The position numbers and the translations under genes were made by a program. From Streptomyces phaeofaciens (GTDB lineage Bacteria > Actinomycetota > Actinomycetes > Streptomycetales > Streptomycetaceae): 64,000 nucleotides of DNA. Below the pieces are notes generated by a model. The model did not search any database and was not told the DNA's origin. It saw nothing but the letters and a program-made list of their open reading frames with translations. The stretch spans positions 1 to 64,000 of the forward strand of contig NZ_BMSA01000008.1 in the NCBI RefSeq assembly GCF_014648915.1, given 5' to 3'. The number at the start of each line of letters is the position of its first letter. Position 1 is the stretch's first letter. This document shows positions 1-8,057 of the stretch, piece after piece.

Positions 1-189
1 GCACAGGACTCCGGCGAGGGCCGCTGGACGGTCGAGGCCGCCATCGACAACGCCGTTCCGCTGCCCGCCATCACCGCCTCCCTCTTCGCGCGGTTCACGT
101 CCCGCCAGGACGACTCCCCGCAGATGAAGATGATCGCGGCCCTGCGCAACCAGTTCGGCGGCCACGCCGTCGAGTCCGCGAAGGAGTAG
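1..189 (+). CDS. gnd: 6-phosphogluconate dehydrogenase, C-terminal end (partial)
   Basis: The frame is open from the first base of the window to a TAG at 187-189, giving the last 62 residues of a protein whose start lies outside. The stretch contains GRWTVEAAIDNAVPLPAI followed by ASLFARF and a tail with ALRNQFGGHAV. This is the familiar C-terminal substrate and dimer region of decarboxylating 6-phosphogluconate dehydrogenases, which convert 6-phosphogluconate to ribulose 5-phosphate with reduction of NAD(P) in the pentose phosphate pathway. The identification rests on these motifs alone. Cofactor preference cannot be judged because the Rossmann domain is missing from the window. The next gene starts 7 nt after the stop, so the two may be co-transcribed. 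Confidence 0.88.
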   Translation, partial: AQDSGEGRWTVEAAIDNAVPLPAITASLFARFTSRQDDSPQMKMIAALRNQFGGHAVESAKE

Positions 190-196
190 TCCGGCC

Positions 197-784
197 GTGG
201 GGGATCTTCTCCTGGTCCGCCACGGCGAGACGGAGTGGAGCGTGTCGGGACAGCACACCAGCTGGACCGACCTGCCCCTCACGGGGCACGGCGAGGAACA
301 GGCCAAGTCCCTCGCCCCGCTCCTGTCCGGCCGGACCTTCTCGCTCGCCCTGACCAGCCCGCTGCACCGCGCCGTCCGCACGGCCGAACTCGCGGGCGTC
401 GCCGGCGCCGTACCCGATACCGACCTGCACGAATGGGACTACGGCGGCTACGAGGGCGTCACCACCGTCGAGATACACCGCACCCGTCCCGCCTGGGACC
501 TGTGGACCGACGGCGTGGCGCCCGGACCCTACGGTCATCCCGGTGAGTCGCCCGAGGAGATCGGGCGGCGCGCCGACCGGGTGCTCGCCCGGGTGGACGC
601 GGCCCTCCCCGAGGGGGACGTGATCCTCGTCGCCCACGCCCATTTCCTGCGGGTGTTGACGGCCCGTCGGCTCGGACTCCCGCCCGCCGAGGGCCGGTTG
701 TTCCAGCTGGCCACCGGCACGCTGAGCCGGCTGTCCACCGAGCACGACCGGCCCGTCGTCGCCGAGTGGAACGTACGCGCGTAG
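197..784 (+). CDS. Histidine phosphatase (phosphoglycerate mutase-like) family protein
   Basis: The protein has 195 residues and a GTG start. It opens with LLVRHGETEWS, the RHG phosphohistidine motif of branch-1 histidine phosphatases. It later has LTSPLHRAVRTAEL (the conserved Arg region), a catalytic Glu region HEWDYGGYEG, and the second catalytic His in LVAHAHFLRVL. The whole single-domain fold is present at normal length. Members dephosphorylate sugar phosphates or other small phosphomonoesters, and the substrate cannot be told from sequence. It lies 7 nt behind the 6-phosphogluconate dehydrogenase gene, which fits a sugar phosphate substrate, but that is inference. Confidence 0.85.
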   Translation: MGDLLLVRHGETEWSVSGQHTSWTDLPLTGHGEEQAKSLAPLLSGRTFSLALTSPLHRAVRTAELAGVAGAVPDTDLHEWDYGGYEGVTTVEIHRTRPAWDLWTDGVAPGPYGHPGESPEEIGRRADRVLARVDAALPEGDVILVAHAHFLRVLTARRLGLPPAEGRLFQLATGTLSRLSTEHDRPVVAEWNVRA

Positions 785-791
785 GGGGCGG

Positions 792-820
792 TTGACACCG
801 CTCGTGGGGCCCGCCAGAGT
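792..820 (+). promoter_or_regulatory. Candidate vegetative promoter giving a leaderless mRNA
   Basis: TTGACA (792-797) is followed after 17 nt by CAGAGT (815-820). An initiation point about 7-9 nt further on would fall at or next to the ATG at 829. No Shine-Dalgarno sequence precedes that ATG, so a leaderless transcript is likely. This is a motif-only call. Confidence 0.5.
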
Positions 821-828
821 CGCGGCTG

Positions 829-2256
829 ATGGAGATCAACGATCTGACACCGGCCGAACAGCGCGTCTGGCGGGCCTTTGCCACGGGCACGGAGGTCGAC
901 CTCCGCGGCGACGGTGAACAGTCGGTACGGGCCGCCGTGGTGCGGGCGCTGCTCCTCAACGGCCCCCGGGAGGCTGGGGAGATAGCCGCCGTCAAACTGC
1001 GCGGGGCCCGGATCACCGGCGAGCTGGACCTGCGGTACGCCACGGTCGACAGCGTCGTCCACCTCACCCACTGCCGGTTCGAGGAGCTGCCCGACCTCAC
1101 CGGCGCCCATCTGCGCTACCTCAGCCTGCGCGACTCCGGGATGCCCGGTCTGTCGATGACCCGGACCCACATCGACGGCAGCCTGCGGCTCACCCGCTGC
1201 CGGTTCGACGGACCCGTGCGGCTCGACGGGTCGCAGATCAGCGGGGCGCTGTTCCTGGAGGGCGTGGAGATCACCGCGGAACCCGGGCCGCGCCCGGTGC
1301 TCCAGCTCAACCAGATCTCCGTCGACGACGACCTCTGCGCCCGCGGCCTGCGCGCCCGCGGCGCGATCCGGCTCGACGGTGCCACGATCGCCGGTTCGCT
1401 CGACCTGGAGGACGCCGACCTGGCCCACCCCGGCGGATTCGTGGTGGAGGCGGAGGCCGTCGAGATCGGCGCCAATCTGCTCGCCCGCCGGCTGCGCGCC
1501 GAGGGCCGCATCGATCTGCGCGGCGCCCGGATACCCGGCCGGGTGGATCTGCTGGACGCCCGGCTGTCCAACCCGGGCGGCACCGCGCTGCGGGCCAGCA
1601 GCTGTGTGATCGGCGAGTTCTGGCTGCGCAGGGGTCCCCGGGTCGAGGGGATGCTGAATCTGCGGCGGGCCGAGATCAACCAGCTGGACGTGGAGCCGGA
1701 GATGCTGCCCGCCCAGGTGCGGATGCTCGACCTCACCTACACCTTCCTCACCCCGCACGAGCCCCCCGAGCGCCGGCTGCCGATGCTGGAGCGCGACGGC
1801 GAGGGCTACGACCCGCACGCCTACGAACAGCTGACGGCCGCGTACCGGCGGATCGGCGACGACCAGGCCGCCCGGCTGGTCCAGCTCGCCAAGCAGCGCC
1901 GCCGCCGCTCCACGCTCCCCTGGTACGGGCAGGTGTGGGGGCATCTCCAGGACGCGGCCGTCGGCTACGGCTTCCGCCCGCTGCGCGCCGCCGGCTGGCT
2001 GCTGTCGCTGCTCGCCGTCGGCTCGCTCGTCTTCGCCGGGCACCATCCGCCGCCGCTCAAGGCGGCCGAGTCCCCCGAGTTCGATCCGGTCTTCTTCACG
2101 CTCGACCTGCTGCTGCCGGTGATCTCCTTCGGGCAGGAGAGCGCGTTCGCCCCGACCGGCGGCTACCGGACGCTGGCGTACGTCCTCGTCGTCACCGGCT
2201 GGATCCTGGCCACGACCGTCGTCGCGGGCGTGACCAGGACGGTCAGCCGGCAGTAG
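829..2256 (+). CDS. Beta-helix-type membrane protein ('membrane-associated oxidoreductase' family)
   Basis: The protein has 475 residues. From about residue 60 to 310 it is built of repeats such as GARITGELDLR, GSLRLTRCRF, GAIRLDGATI and GRVDLLDARL, where short beta-strands recur about every 20 residues. This resembles pentapeptide-type right-handed beta helices. Two hydrophobic segments near the C-terminus, about residues 385-405 and 448-470, should anchor it in the membrane. Streptomyces genomes carry many paralogues, often labelled membrane-associated oxidoreductase, but I see no cofactor motif that supports an enzymatic role. The start at 829 is preceded by a promoter close enough for a leaderless transcript. 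It converges with the next gene, with one base between the stops. Confidence 0.6.
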   Translation: MEINDLTPAEQRVWRAFATGTEVDLRGDGEQSVRAAVVRALLLNGPREAGEIAAVKLRGARITGELDLRYATVDSVVHLTHCRFEELPDLTGAHLRYLSLRDSGMPGLSMTRTHIDGSLRLTRCRFDGPVRLDGSQISGALFLEGVEITAEPGPRPVLQLNQISVDDDLCARGLRARGAIRLDGATIAGSLDLEDADLAHPGGFVVEAEAVEIGANLLARRLRAEGRIDLRGARIPGRVDLLDARLSNPGGTALRASSCVIGEFWLRRGPRVEGMLNLRRAEINQLDVEPEMLPAQVRMLDLTYTFLTPHEPPERRLPMLERDGEGYDPHAYEQLTAAYRRIGDDQAARLVQLAKQRRRRSTLPWYGQVWGHLQDAAVGYGFRPLRAAGWLLSLLAVGSLVFAGHHPPPLKAAESPEFDPVFFTLDLLLPVISFGQESAFAPTGGYRTLAYVLVVTGWILATTVVAGVTRTVSRQ

Positions 2257-2257
2257 G

Positions 2258-4084
2258 TCAGCGCACGGCGTGCTGGGCCGCGAGGCGCACCGGCGCGTTG
2301 ACGGCGCCGTAGCCCTGGTGGCCGGCGTCGCGCTGGACCAGTTCGAAGAAGACGCGGCCGACGGTGTGCGTGTAGCAGTGCCGGAAGGCGCCGTGCTCGT
2401 CCCGGTCGTAGAGGATGCCGAGCGCGCGGTAGGTCTCCAGCTCGCCGTCCTCGAACGGGAAGCGGGCCGCGAGGTCGTCGTAGTAGTTCGCGGGGATCGG
2501 CAGCAGCCGGCCGCCGGCCTCGGTGAAGCGGCGGGCCGCGGCGACCACGTCGTCGGTGGCCAGCGCGATGTGCCGGGCGTGGGCGGTGCCGTCGCCGGGG
2601 GCCGCGCCGACGGTGAGCGGGAGGCGGACACCGCCGTCGGCGTTGGTGACCGCCCGGCTGCGCAGCAGGCCGTAGGGGTCGGCGACGTCGACGCTCTCCC
2701 GCGCGGCCAGGCCGAGGACGGCCCGGTGGAAGAGGACGGCCTCGTCGAAGTGGTGCCAGGGCTGGGTGAGCGCCACATGGTCGACGCGCAGGTCCCGGGG
2801 GCCGGCGGCGGGGTGGGGCAGGTCCTCGAAGTCGGCGCGCCAGTCGGGGGTCGCGGGCCGGCCGGTCGCGCAGAGGAAGAGTTCCGTGCCGTCGGGGGCG
2901 GCGACCGCGTCGAGCGGGGCGTCCTCGGCGCCGCGGCGGCGGGGCAGCACGGGGGCGAGCAGGGCCTCGGCGCGGCGGGCGGCGGCGGCCGGGTCGGGCG
3001 ACTCCAGGCCGATCGCGGCGAGGGTGGTGCCGTCGACGGAGGTCCGCCCGCCCGAGCGGTGCCGGGCGTCGGCCGGGGCGGCCGGGCCGGTGTTGACCAG
3101 GATCCGGGCGTCGCCCTGCTCCCACAGTTCGACGGGCTTGCCCCGGTGCCGGGCGGTCCGGGTGAAGCCCAGCCGGCCGAGGAGCGCGGTGACGGGTTCG
3201 GCGTCACGGGTGACCAGCTCGGTGAAGGCGATCCCGGTCGGCGCGAGGGGCGCGGGCAGGTCCGCGACGCCCACCTCCTCCTGGAGGACGAGCAGCGAGC
3301 GGCGGGCGTCGACGGCGGTCGGACCGGCCTCGGCCTGCCGGAAGACGTCGTTGAAGACCTCCAGGGAGAGGGGTCCCGCGTATCCGGTGCGCAGGACCCG
3401 CCGGACCAGACCGGCGACGTCGAAGCCGCCCTGCCCGGGGAAGCAGCGGTGGTGGCGGCTCCACTGGAGGACGTCCATGCCGAGCGGCGGGGCGTCGGCC
3501 AGCTGGAGGAAGAAGATCTTCTCGCCGGGGATGTCCTCGATGCCGTCGAGGTCCTCGGGGCCGGTGCTCCGGGACAGGATGTGGAAGCTGTCCAGGCAGG
3601 TGCCGAGCGCCGGGTGGCCGGCGCTCTCGACGATGCGCCAGGCGTGGTCGTACGTGCTGACGTGCCGTCCCCAGGCGAGCGCCTCGTAGGCGACGCGGAC
3701 GCCGAAGTCCTGGGCCAGGTCGGCCAGGCGGCTCAGCTGCTCGGCGGCGAGCGCGTCGTCGGCCTCGGCGAGCGGGGAGACGCTGGAGCAGACCAGGACG
3801 GTGTCCGCGCCGAGCCGGTCCATCAGCGCGAACTTGTGCCGGGCGCGGCGCAGGTTGCGGGCGAACTGCTCCTCGGGCACCGCCTCGATGTCCCGCATCG
3901 GCTGGTAGAGGTCGACGGTGAGGCCGAGGTCGGCGCAGCGGGCCCGGATCTCCTCGGGGGCGAGGGGGCTGGCGAGCAGGTCGTTCTCGAAGATCTCGAC
4001 GCCGTCGAACCCGGCGCGGGCGGCGGCGGTGAGCTTCTCGGTGAGGGATCCGCTCAGGGAGACGGTGGCGATGGACGTACGCAT
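2258..4084 (-). CDS. qsuB: 3-dehydroshikimate dehydratase with C-terminal HPPD-like domain
   Basis: The protein has 608 residues in two parts. Residues 1-270 form a sugar-phosphate-isomerase-like TIM barrel, with the likely metal-binding set E134, D165, Q194 and E242 seen in YEALAWG, CLDSFHI, FLQLAD and LEVFND. The rest is a two-module HPPD/glyoxalase-like domain containing VDHVAL and a C-terminal FFELVQRD. This architecture is that of QuiC1/QsuB enzymes, which convert 3-dehydroshikimate to protocatechuate in quinate/shikimate breakdown. The ATG at 4084 is chosen because the barrel begins there directly and an AGAGGT-type ribosome site precedes it. It lies 13 nt downstream of the quinate/shikimate dehydrogenase gene in one operon. 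No 3-dehydroquinate dehydratase or protocatechuate genes are in the window. Confidence 0.88.
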   Translation of the reverse strand: MRTSIATVSLSGSLTEKLTAAARAGFDGVEIFENDLLASPLAPEEIRARCADLGLTVDLYQPMRDIEAVPEEQFARNLRRARHKFALMDRLGADTVLVCSSVSPLAEADDALAAEQLSRLADLAQDFGVRVAYEALAWGRHVSTYDHAWRIVESAGHPALGTCLDSFHILSRSTGPEDLDGIEDIPGEKIFFLQLADAPPLGMDVLQWSRHHRCFPGQGGFDVAGLVRRVLRTGYAGPLSLEVFNDVFRQAEAGPTAVDARRSLLVLQEEVGVADLPAPLAPTGIAFTELVTRDAEPVTALLGRLGFTRTARHRGKPVELWEQGDARILVNTGPAAPADARHRSGGRTSVDGTTLAAIGLESPDPAAAARRAEALLAPVLPRRRGAEDAPLDAVAAPDGTELFLCATGRPATPDWRADFEDLPHPAAGPRDLRVDHVALTQPWHHFDEAVLFHRAVLGLAARESVDVADPYGLLRSRAVTNADGGVRLPLTVGAAPGDGTAHARHIALATDDVVAAARRFTEAGGRLLPIPANYYDDLAARFPFEDGELETYRALGILYDRDEHGAFRHCYTHTVGRVFFELVQRDAGHQGYGAVNAPVRLAAQHAVR

Positions 4085-4097
4085 CGGGGGTACCTCT

Positions 4098-4973
4098 CTA
4101 CTTCGGTGCGGGCACGGCCCCGGCCAGCTCGGCGAAGTGCGCGAGCATGGCGGCGCTGTCCGGTTCCCGGCCGGTGAACAGGCGGAACGCGTCCACGGCC
4201 TGGAAGACGGCCATGCCACCGCCGTCGAGCGTGGCGCAGCCCAGGGCGCGGGCGGTGCGCACCAGCTCGGTCTCCAGGGGCCGGTAGACGACCTCGGCGA
4301 CCCAGAGTCCGGGGCGGAGCAGCTCGGCGGGGAAGGGCAGACCGGGGTGGGCGGCCATGCCGGTGGGGGTGGCGTGCACGACGCCGTCGGCGTGTCCGAG
4401 CAGCTCCGCCAGCCGGTCGGGGCCGGCGGCCGCGGCCCGGCCGTCGCCGAAGTGCCGGTTCAGGGAGGCGGCGAGGGCGGCCGCCCGTTCGGGCAGCGCG
4501 TCGACGACGGTGACCCGGCCGGCGCCGAGGGTGAGGGTGGCGTGCGCGACGGCCGCGCCCGCGCCGCCCGCGCCGAGCTGCACCACCCGTTCCAGCGGGG
4601 CGTCCGGCAGGCCGCGTGCGAAGGACGCGGCGAAGCCGGTGACGTCCGTGTTGTGGCCGACGGCGCGGCCGTCCTCCAGGACCACGGTGTTGACCGCGCC
4701 GAGCGCCTCGGCCTGGGGCGAGAGCCCGTCGAGATGCTCGATGACCAGCTGCTTGCAGGGGTGCGTGATGTTCAGCCCGTCGAAGCCGAGGTCGCGCGCG
4801 GCACGCACCAGGTCGCCGACCGCCTCGGGGCCGGTCCCGAGGACGTCGATGTCGATCAGCCGGTACAGGTAGCGCAGCCCCTGCCGGTCGGCCTCGCGCT
4901 CGTGCAGCGCCGGGCTGAGCGAGGGGCCGATGCCGGCACCGATCAGTCCGACGAGATACGAGTCCTTGGTCAC
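4098..4973 (-). CDS. qsuD: Quinate/shikimate dehydrogenase (AroE family)
   Basis: The protein has 291 residues and starts with GTG just after an AGGAGG ribosome site. It shows the shikimate-binding SLSPALH, the catalytic Lys74 in NITHPCKQ, AVNTV, and Asp110 in NTDVTGF. The NAD(P)-binding loop is GAGGAGAA. The HPCK form of the lysine motif, rather than the IPHK form of biosynthetic AroE, and pairing with a dehydroshikimate dehydratase point to catabolic QsuD/YdiB-type enzymes that oxidise quinate or shikimate. It is the first gene of a two-gene operon divergent from a TetR regulator, and the operator described at 4992-5021 sits just upstream. Confidence 0.88.
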   Translation of the reverse strand: MTKDSYLVGLIGAGIGPSLSPALHEREADRQGLRYLYRLIDIDVLGTGPEAVGDLVRAARDLGFDGLNITHPCKQLVIEHLDGLSPQAEALGAVNTVVLEDGRAVGHNTDVTGFAASFARGLPDAPLERVVQLGAGGAGAAVAHATLTLGAGRVTVVDALPERAAALAASLNRHFGDGRAAAAGPDRLAELLGHADGVVHATPTGMAAHPGLPFPAELLRPGLWVAEVVYRPLETELVRTARALGCATLDGGGMAVFQAVDAFRLFTGREPDSAAMLAHFAELAGAVPAPK

Positions 4974-4991
4974 GGCGGACCTCCTGAGCGC

Positions 4992-5021
4992 TGACTAATG
5001 TACGAACTAGTGAGTTAGTCA
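4992..5021. promoter_or_regulatory. Operator 1 of the quinate/shikimate locus
   Basis: Perfect 7-nt arms TGACTAA (4992-4998) and TTAGTCA (5015-5021) flank a 16-nt centre, between the divergent qsuD-like gene and the TetR gene. Read on the minus strand, it matches the element at 5849-5878 at 20 of 30 positions by hand count. It is probably the binding site of the adjacent TetR protein. Confidence 0.72.
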
Positions 5022-5121
5022 TAACACTTCGCCGGGTGGCGGGGGAAGCCCTCTCACGGCACCGCCCGGGAGCGGGCTCCTAGAATCTCTGCACTGCACC
5101 CACGCCGCCCTAAGGAACACG

Positions 5122-5787
5122 ATGACCAGCGTCGACGAACCGGCACGACCGAACGGGCGCACCCGTGACGCCGCCCGCACCCAGGCCGAGATCCTCGACG
5201 TGGCGACCGAGGAGTTCGCCCGGGCCGGCTACGCCGGGGCCCGGGTCGACGACATCGCCGCCCGCACCAGCACCACGAAGCGGATGATCTACTACTACTT
5301 CGGCGGCAAGGAGCAGCTGTTCACCGCCGTCCTGGAGCGGGCGTACGGCGTGATCCGCGAGGCCGAGCAGCGGCTGGACGTGGAGCACCTGGACCCGGTG
5401 GCGGCCATCCGGCGCCTCGCCGAGGTCACCTTCGACCACCATGAGCAGCACCCGGACTTCATCCGCCTGGTGAGCATCGAGAACATCCACGAGGCCGAGC
5501 ACATCGCCGCCTCCGAGGAGCTCGGCAGGATCGGTTCGCCGGCGCTCGACGTCATCCGCCGCATCCTCGCCGCCGGGCGGGAGTCCGGCCTGTTCACGGC
5601 GGACGTGGACGCCGTCGACCTGCACGCGATGATCAGCTCGTTCTGCTTCTTCCGGGTGGCCAACCGGCACACCTTCGGCGCCCTGTTCGGCCGCGACCTG
5701 GTGGATCCGGCCCAGCGCGAGCACTACCGGACCATGCTCGGCGACATGGTGATCGCCTATCTGACGGCGGAGCGGACCGCGGGCTGA
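5122..5787 (+). CDS. TetR-family regulator of quinate/shikimate genes
   Basis: The protein has 221 residues. Its N-terminal helix-turn-helix runs through AEILDVATEEFARAGYAGAR to TKRMIYYYFGGKEQLF, a classical TetR DNA-binding domain with the YYYFGGKE core. The C-terminal ligand domain resembles the TetR_C family found next to aromatic catabolism genes. It faces the dehydrogenase/dehydratase operon and is followed by the transporter gene. Matching operators lie on both sides of it. The simplest reading is that it represses both units and is released by shikimate, quinate or a pathway intermediate. The inducer is inferred only. An AAGGAAC sequence just upstream of ATG 5122 serves as ribosome site. 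Confidence 0.85.
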   Translation: MTSVDEPARPNGRTRDAARTQAEILDVATEEFARAGYAGARVDDIAARTSTTKRMIYYYFGGKEQLFTAVLERAYGVIREAEQRLDVEHLDPVAAIRRLAEVTFDHHEQHPDFIRLVSIENIHEAEHIAASEELGRIGSPALDVIRRILAAGRESGLFTADVDAVDLHAMISSFCFFRVANRHTFGALFGRDLVDPAQREHYRTMLGDMVIAYLTAERTAG

Positions 5788-5848
5788 GGGCCGGGGGGCG
5801 GCACCTCTTGACACCCGGGAAACCTAGGCGCAACATCCCTTCCCACCG

Positions 5849-5878
5849 GGACTAACTATCCAGTGGGTTAATTAGCCG
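5849..5878. promoter_or_regulatory. Operator 2, upstream of the transporter
   Basis: This element shares GACTAACT and ATTAG blocks in the same order and spacing with the element at 4992-5021 (20 of 30 positions). It lies 120 nt upstream of the transporter start, in an AT-rich patch of the 5788-5999 gap. It is a probable second site for the TetR protein encoded in between. Confidence 0.65.
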
Positions 5879-5999
5879 CGATCCGGCGCCTTGCTTCCCG
5901 CTCCCCTCCCCCCGCACCCCTCGCACCCTCGCACCCCTCGCACCCCTCCCTTCCTCCGCTCACTCCGCCCGCGTCGGAGTTCCCTCGAAGGAGCACGCC

Positions 6000-7340
6000 G
6001 TGTCCGTCCCCGCCGCACCTCCCGGCCAGCCGAAGAAAGCCGCCACCGCGGCGTGGATCGGCAGCGCTCTGGAGTACTACGACTTCTTCATCTACGGCAG
6101 CGCCGCCGCGCTGATCTTCCCGAAGGTCTTCTTCGACGAGTCGGACCCCGCCACCGCGACCCTGCTCTCGCTGGCCACCTTCGGTGTCGCCTACGCGGCC
6201 CGCCCCGTCGGCGCGCTCTTCCTCGGCCACTTCGGCGACCGGCTGGGCCGCAAGAAGATCATGGTCTTCACGCTGATCCTGATGGGCCTGTCGACCTTCC
6301 TCATCGGCTGTCTGCCCACCCGCGACCAGGTCGGCACCCTCGCCCCGGTCCTGCTGGTCGCCTGCCGGGTCCTCCAGGGCATCTCCGCGGCCGGCGAGCA
6401 GGCCAGCGCCAACTCCATGACGCTCGAACACGCGCCACCCCACCGGCGGGGCTTCTTCACCAGCTTCACCCTGAGCGGCACCCAGGGCGGGCAGCTCCTG
6501 GCCACCCTGGTCTTCCTCCCGGTCGCCGCGCTGCCCGAGGACCAGCTGCTGTCCTGGGGCTGGCGGGTGCCGTTCTGGATGAGCGTCGCGGTCGCCGTCG
6601 TCGGCTTCGTGATCCGCCGCAAGCTGGACGAGACCCCGGCGTTCGCCGCCCAGCAGGCCACCGGCGAGGTCGCCAAACTGCCGCTGGTCGTGCTGCTGCG
6701 CGAGCACTGGGCCGACGTCCTGCGGGTCGTCGGCGGCGCGCTGGTCGCCTCGGTCAGCACCATCTTCACGGTGTGGGCGCTGGCGTACGCGACCAGCGAC
6801 GCGGTCGGCATGAGCCGTTCCTCGATGCTGTGGGTGGGCGCGCTGGCCAACCTGGTCGCGCTGGCCGCCATCCCGGCCTGGGCCACACTCTCCGACCGCA
6901 TCGGCCGCCGTCCGGTGTTCCTGATCGGCGCGGCCGGCAGCGCGGTGCTGATGTTCCTGTACCTGTGGGCGATCTCCACGGGCTCCTACCCGCTGATCCT
7001 CGTCCTGGGCATCGTCACCTTCGGCGTGGTCTACAGCGCCGCGAACGGCGTGTGGCCCTCCTTCTACGGCGAGATGTTCACGACCCGCGTCCGGCTGTCC
7101 GGGATGGCGATCGGCACCCAGATCGGCTTCGCCGTGGCCGGTTTCGCGGTCACCTTCGCCGCCGAGATCGCCGGCCCGAACGGCGACGACTGGTCCTCGG
7201 TGGCACTGTTCACGGCGGCGCTGTGCGTCCCGCCGGTGATCGCCGCCCTGTCCGCCCGCGAGACCGCGAAGGTCCCGACCGAGCGGCTGGGCGAGCGGAC
7301 CGCCCAGGACCCGTCCCCCCGCGAGACGGTCACCGCCTGA
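6000..7340 (+). CDS. MHS-family MFS transporter, probable shikimate/quinate permease
   Basis: The protein has 446 residues and 12 predicted membrane segments, with a GTG start after GAAGGAG. It opens with AAWIGSALEYYDFFIYGSAA, the signature of metabolite:H+ symporters (ShiA, KgtP, ProP). It then has the loop motif GHFGDRLGRKK between helices 2 and 3, a matching loop SDRIGRRPV in the second half, and RVLQGISAAGEQ. Such proteins import organic acids with protons. Position and a shared operator with the quinate/shikimate genes suggest the substrate is shikimate, quinate or dehydroshikimate, similar to QsuA/ShiA. The exact substrate is inferred. Confidence 0.82.
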   Translation: MSVPAAPPGQPKKAATAAWIGSALEYYDFFIYGSAAALIFPKVFFDESDPATATLLSLATFGVAYAARPVGALFLGHFGDRLGRKKIMVFTLILMGLSTFLIGCLPTRDQVGTLAPVLLVACRVLQGISAAGEQASANSMTLEHAPPHRRGFFTSFTLSGTQGGQLLATLVFLPVAALPEDQLLSWGWRVPFWMSVAVAVVGFVIRRKLDETPAFAAQQATGEVAKLPLVVLLREHWADVLRVVGGALVASVSTIFTVWALAYATSDAVGMSRSSMLWVGALANLVALAAIPAWATLSDRIGRRPVFLIGAAGSAVLMFLYLWAISTGSYPLILVLGIVTFGVVYSAANGVWPSFYGEMFTTRVRLSGMAIGTQIGFAVAGFAVTFAAEIAGPNGDDWSSVALFTAALCVPPVIAALSARETAKVPTERLGERTAQDPSPRETVTA

Positions 7341-7414
7341 TCCCGCCCCCCGGCCGGGTCACCGTCTGCCCCCCTTCCCCGGCCCGGGTCACCGCCCGCC
7401 CCCGTCCCCCGAAA

Positions 7415-7456
7415 GCCCGAGCCCCCGGACGCCTGCACGGCTCCGGGGGCTCGGGC
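7415..7456. terminator. Bidirectional terminator hairpin
   Basis: A perfect 15-bp stem (7415-7429 with 7442-7456) with a 12-nt loop lies between two convergent genes. The stem is G/C-rich with no clear U-tract, as is usual for Streptomyces terminators. Confidence 0.8.
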
Positions 7457-7486
7457 GCGTCCGGGGGCGTCGTCACCCCGGCCTCG

Positions 7487-7936
7487 TCACCCTTCGTCGC
7501 CGCCCCGCGGAATCCCGTACGCCCGTTCCACCCGCAGTCGCAGGACCAGGCGGCGGTCGCGGACCATGGCGGCGCGGTAGTCCTCCCAGTCGGGGTGTTC
7601 GCCCTGGACGTCGCGGTAGAGGCGGACGAGTTCCTCGACGGTGGCGTCGTAGGGGTCCTCGGCGACCGGCGTGAGGTCGGCGGTGGCCTCGACGACCGTG
7701 TAGGCGCGGTGGCCGGGGGTGGTGACGTGGTACGACGCGCGTGGGTCGCGGCGCAGGTTACGGGTCTTGGCGCGGTCGTCCGTGACGGAGATCCGGATGA
7801 CGCCCTCGTCCGGATAGTAGTGGTGGCTGACGTTCGACAGCTGGGGCCGGCCGTCGCGCTTGAGGGTGACCAGCACTCCGCCGCGGCCCTCGGAGAGCAG
7901 CGCGAGCAGTGCGTTGCGCGTCGTGTCCTGAGTCAT
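7487..7936 (-). CDS. PPOX-class F420-dependent oxidoreductase
   Basis: The protein has 149 residues. It contains GVLVTLKRDGRPQLSNV near the N-terminus, then VIRISVTDDRAKTRNLRRDP and a central HVTT/YTVVEA strand. This is the split beta-barrel of pyridoxamine-phosphate-oxidase-like proteins of the F420-binding type common in actinobacteria. They reduce or oxidise small molecules using coenzyme F420 or bind flavin/haem, and the substrate is unknown. The ATG at 7936 gives the usual family length. The gene is divergent from a TetR regulator, whose operator at 8021-8057 lies in the shared intergenic region, so it may belong to that regulon. Confidence 0.82.
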   Translation of the reverse strand: MTQDTTRNALLALLSEGRGGVLVTLKRDGRPQLSNVSHHYYPDEGVIRISVTDDRAKTRNLRRDPRASYHVTTPGHRAYTVVEATADLTPVAEDPYDATVEELVRLYRDVQGEHPDWEDYRAAMVRDRRLVLRLRVERAYGIPRGGDEG

Positions 7937-8020
7937 ATCCGCACAACCGGGAGCCGCCCTGCCCACATTCCCCGGACACGGAAGCAGGCACGGGAGCAGG
8001 CACGGGAGTGGACGCAGGAG

Positions 8021-8057
8021 TAGACGCTGTCTACCAACGACTGGTAGACAGTGTCTA
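8021..8057. promoter_or_regulatory. Palindromic operator overlapping the TetR start codon
   Basis: Arms of 15 nt at 8021-8035 and 8043-8057 are inverted copies with one mismatch (core GTCTACC / GGTAGAC) around a 7-nt centre. The right arm ends on the first base of the ATG at 8057. This is very likely the autoregulatory site of the TetR protein. Confidence 0.8.

Noticed and set aside
535..3207. Long minus-strand open frame over the phosphatase and membrane-protein genes
   Set aside because: It has no domain motifs and very high Pro/Arg/Gly content; it is the complementary-strand shadow of G/C-rich codons. Several similar long frames (for example opposite 41855-46087 and 59372-63994) were rejected for the same reason.
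7984..8007. Tandem 12-nt repeat (GCAGGCACGGGA twice)
   Set aside because: Only two copies, in a low-complexity G/C-rich leader; no spacer structure or link to an operator.
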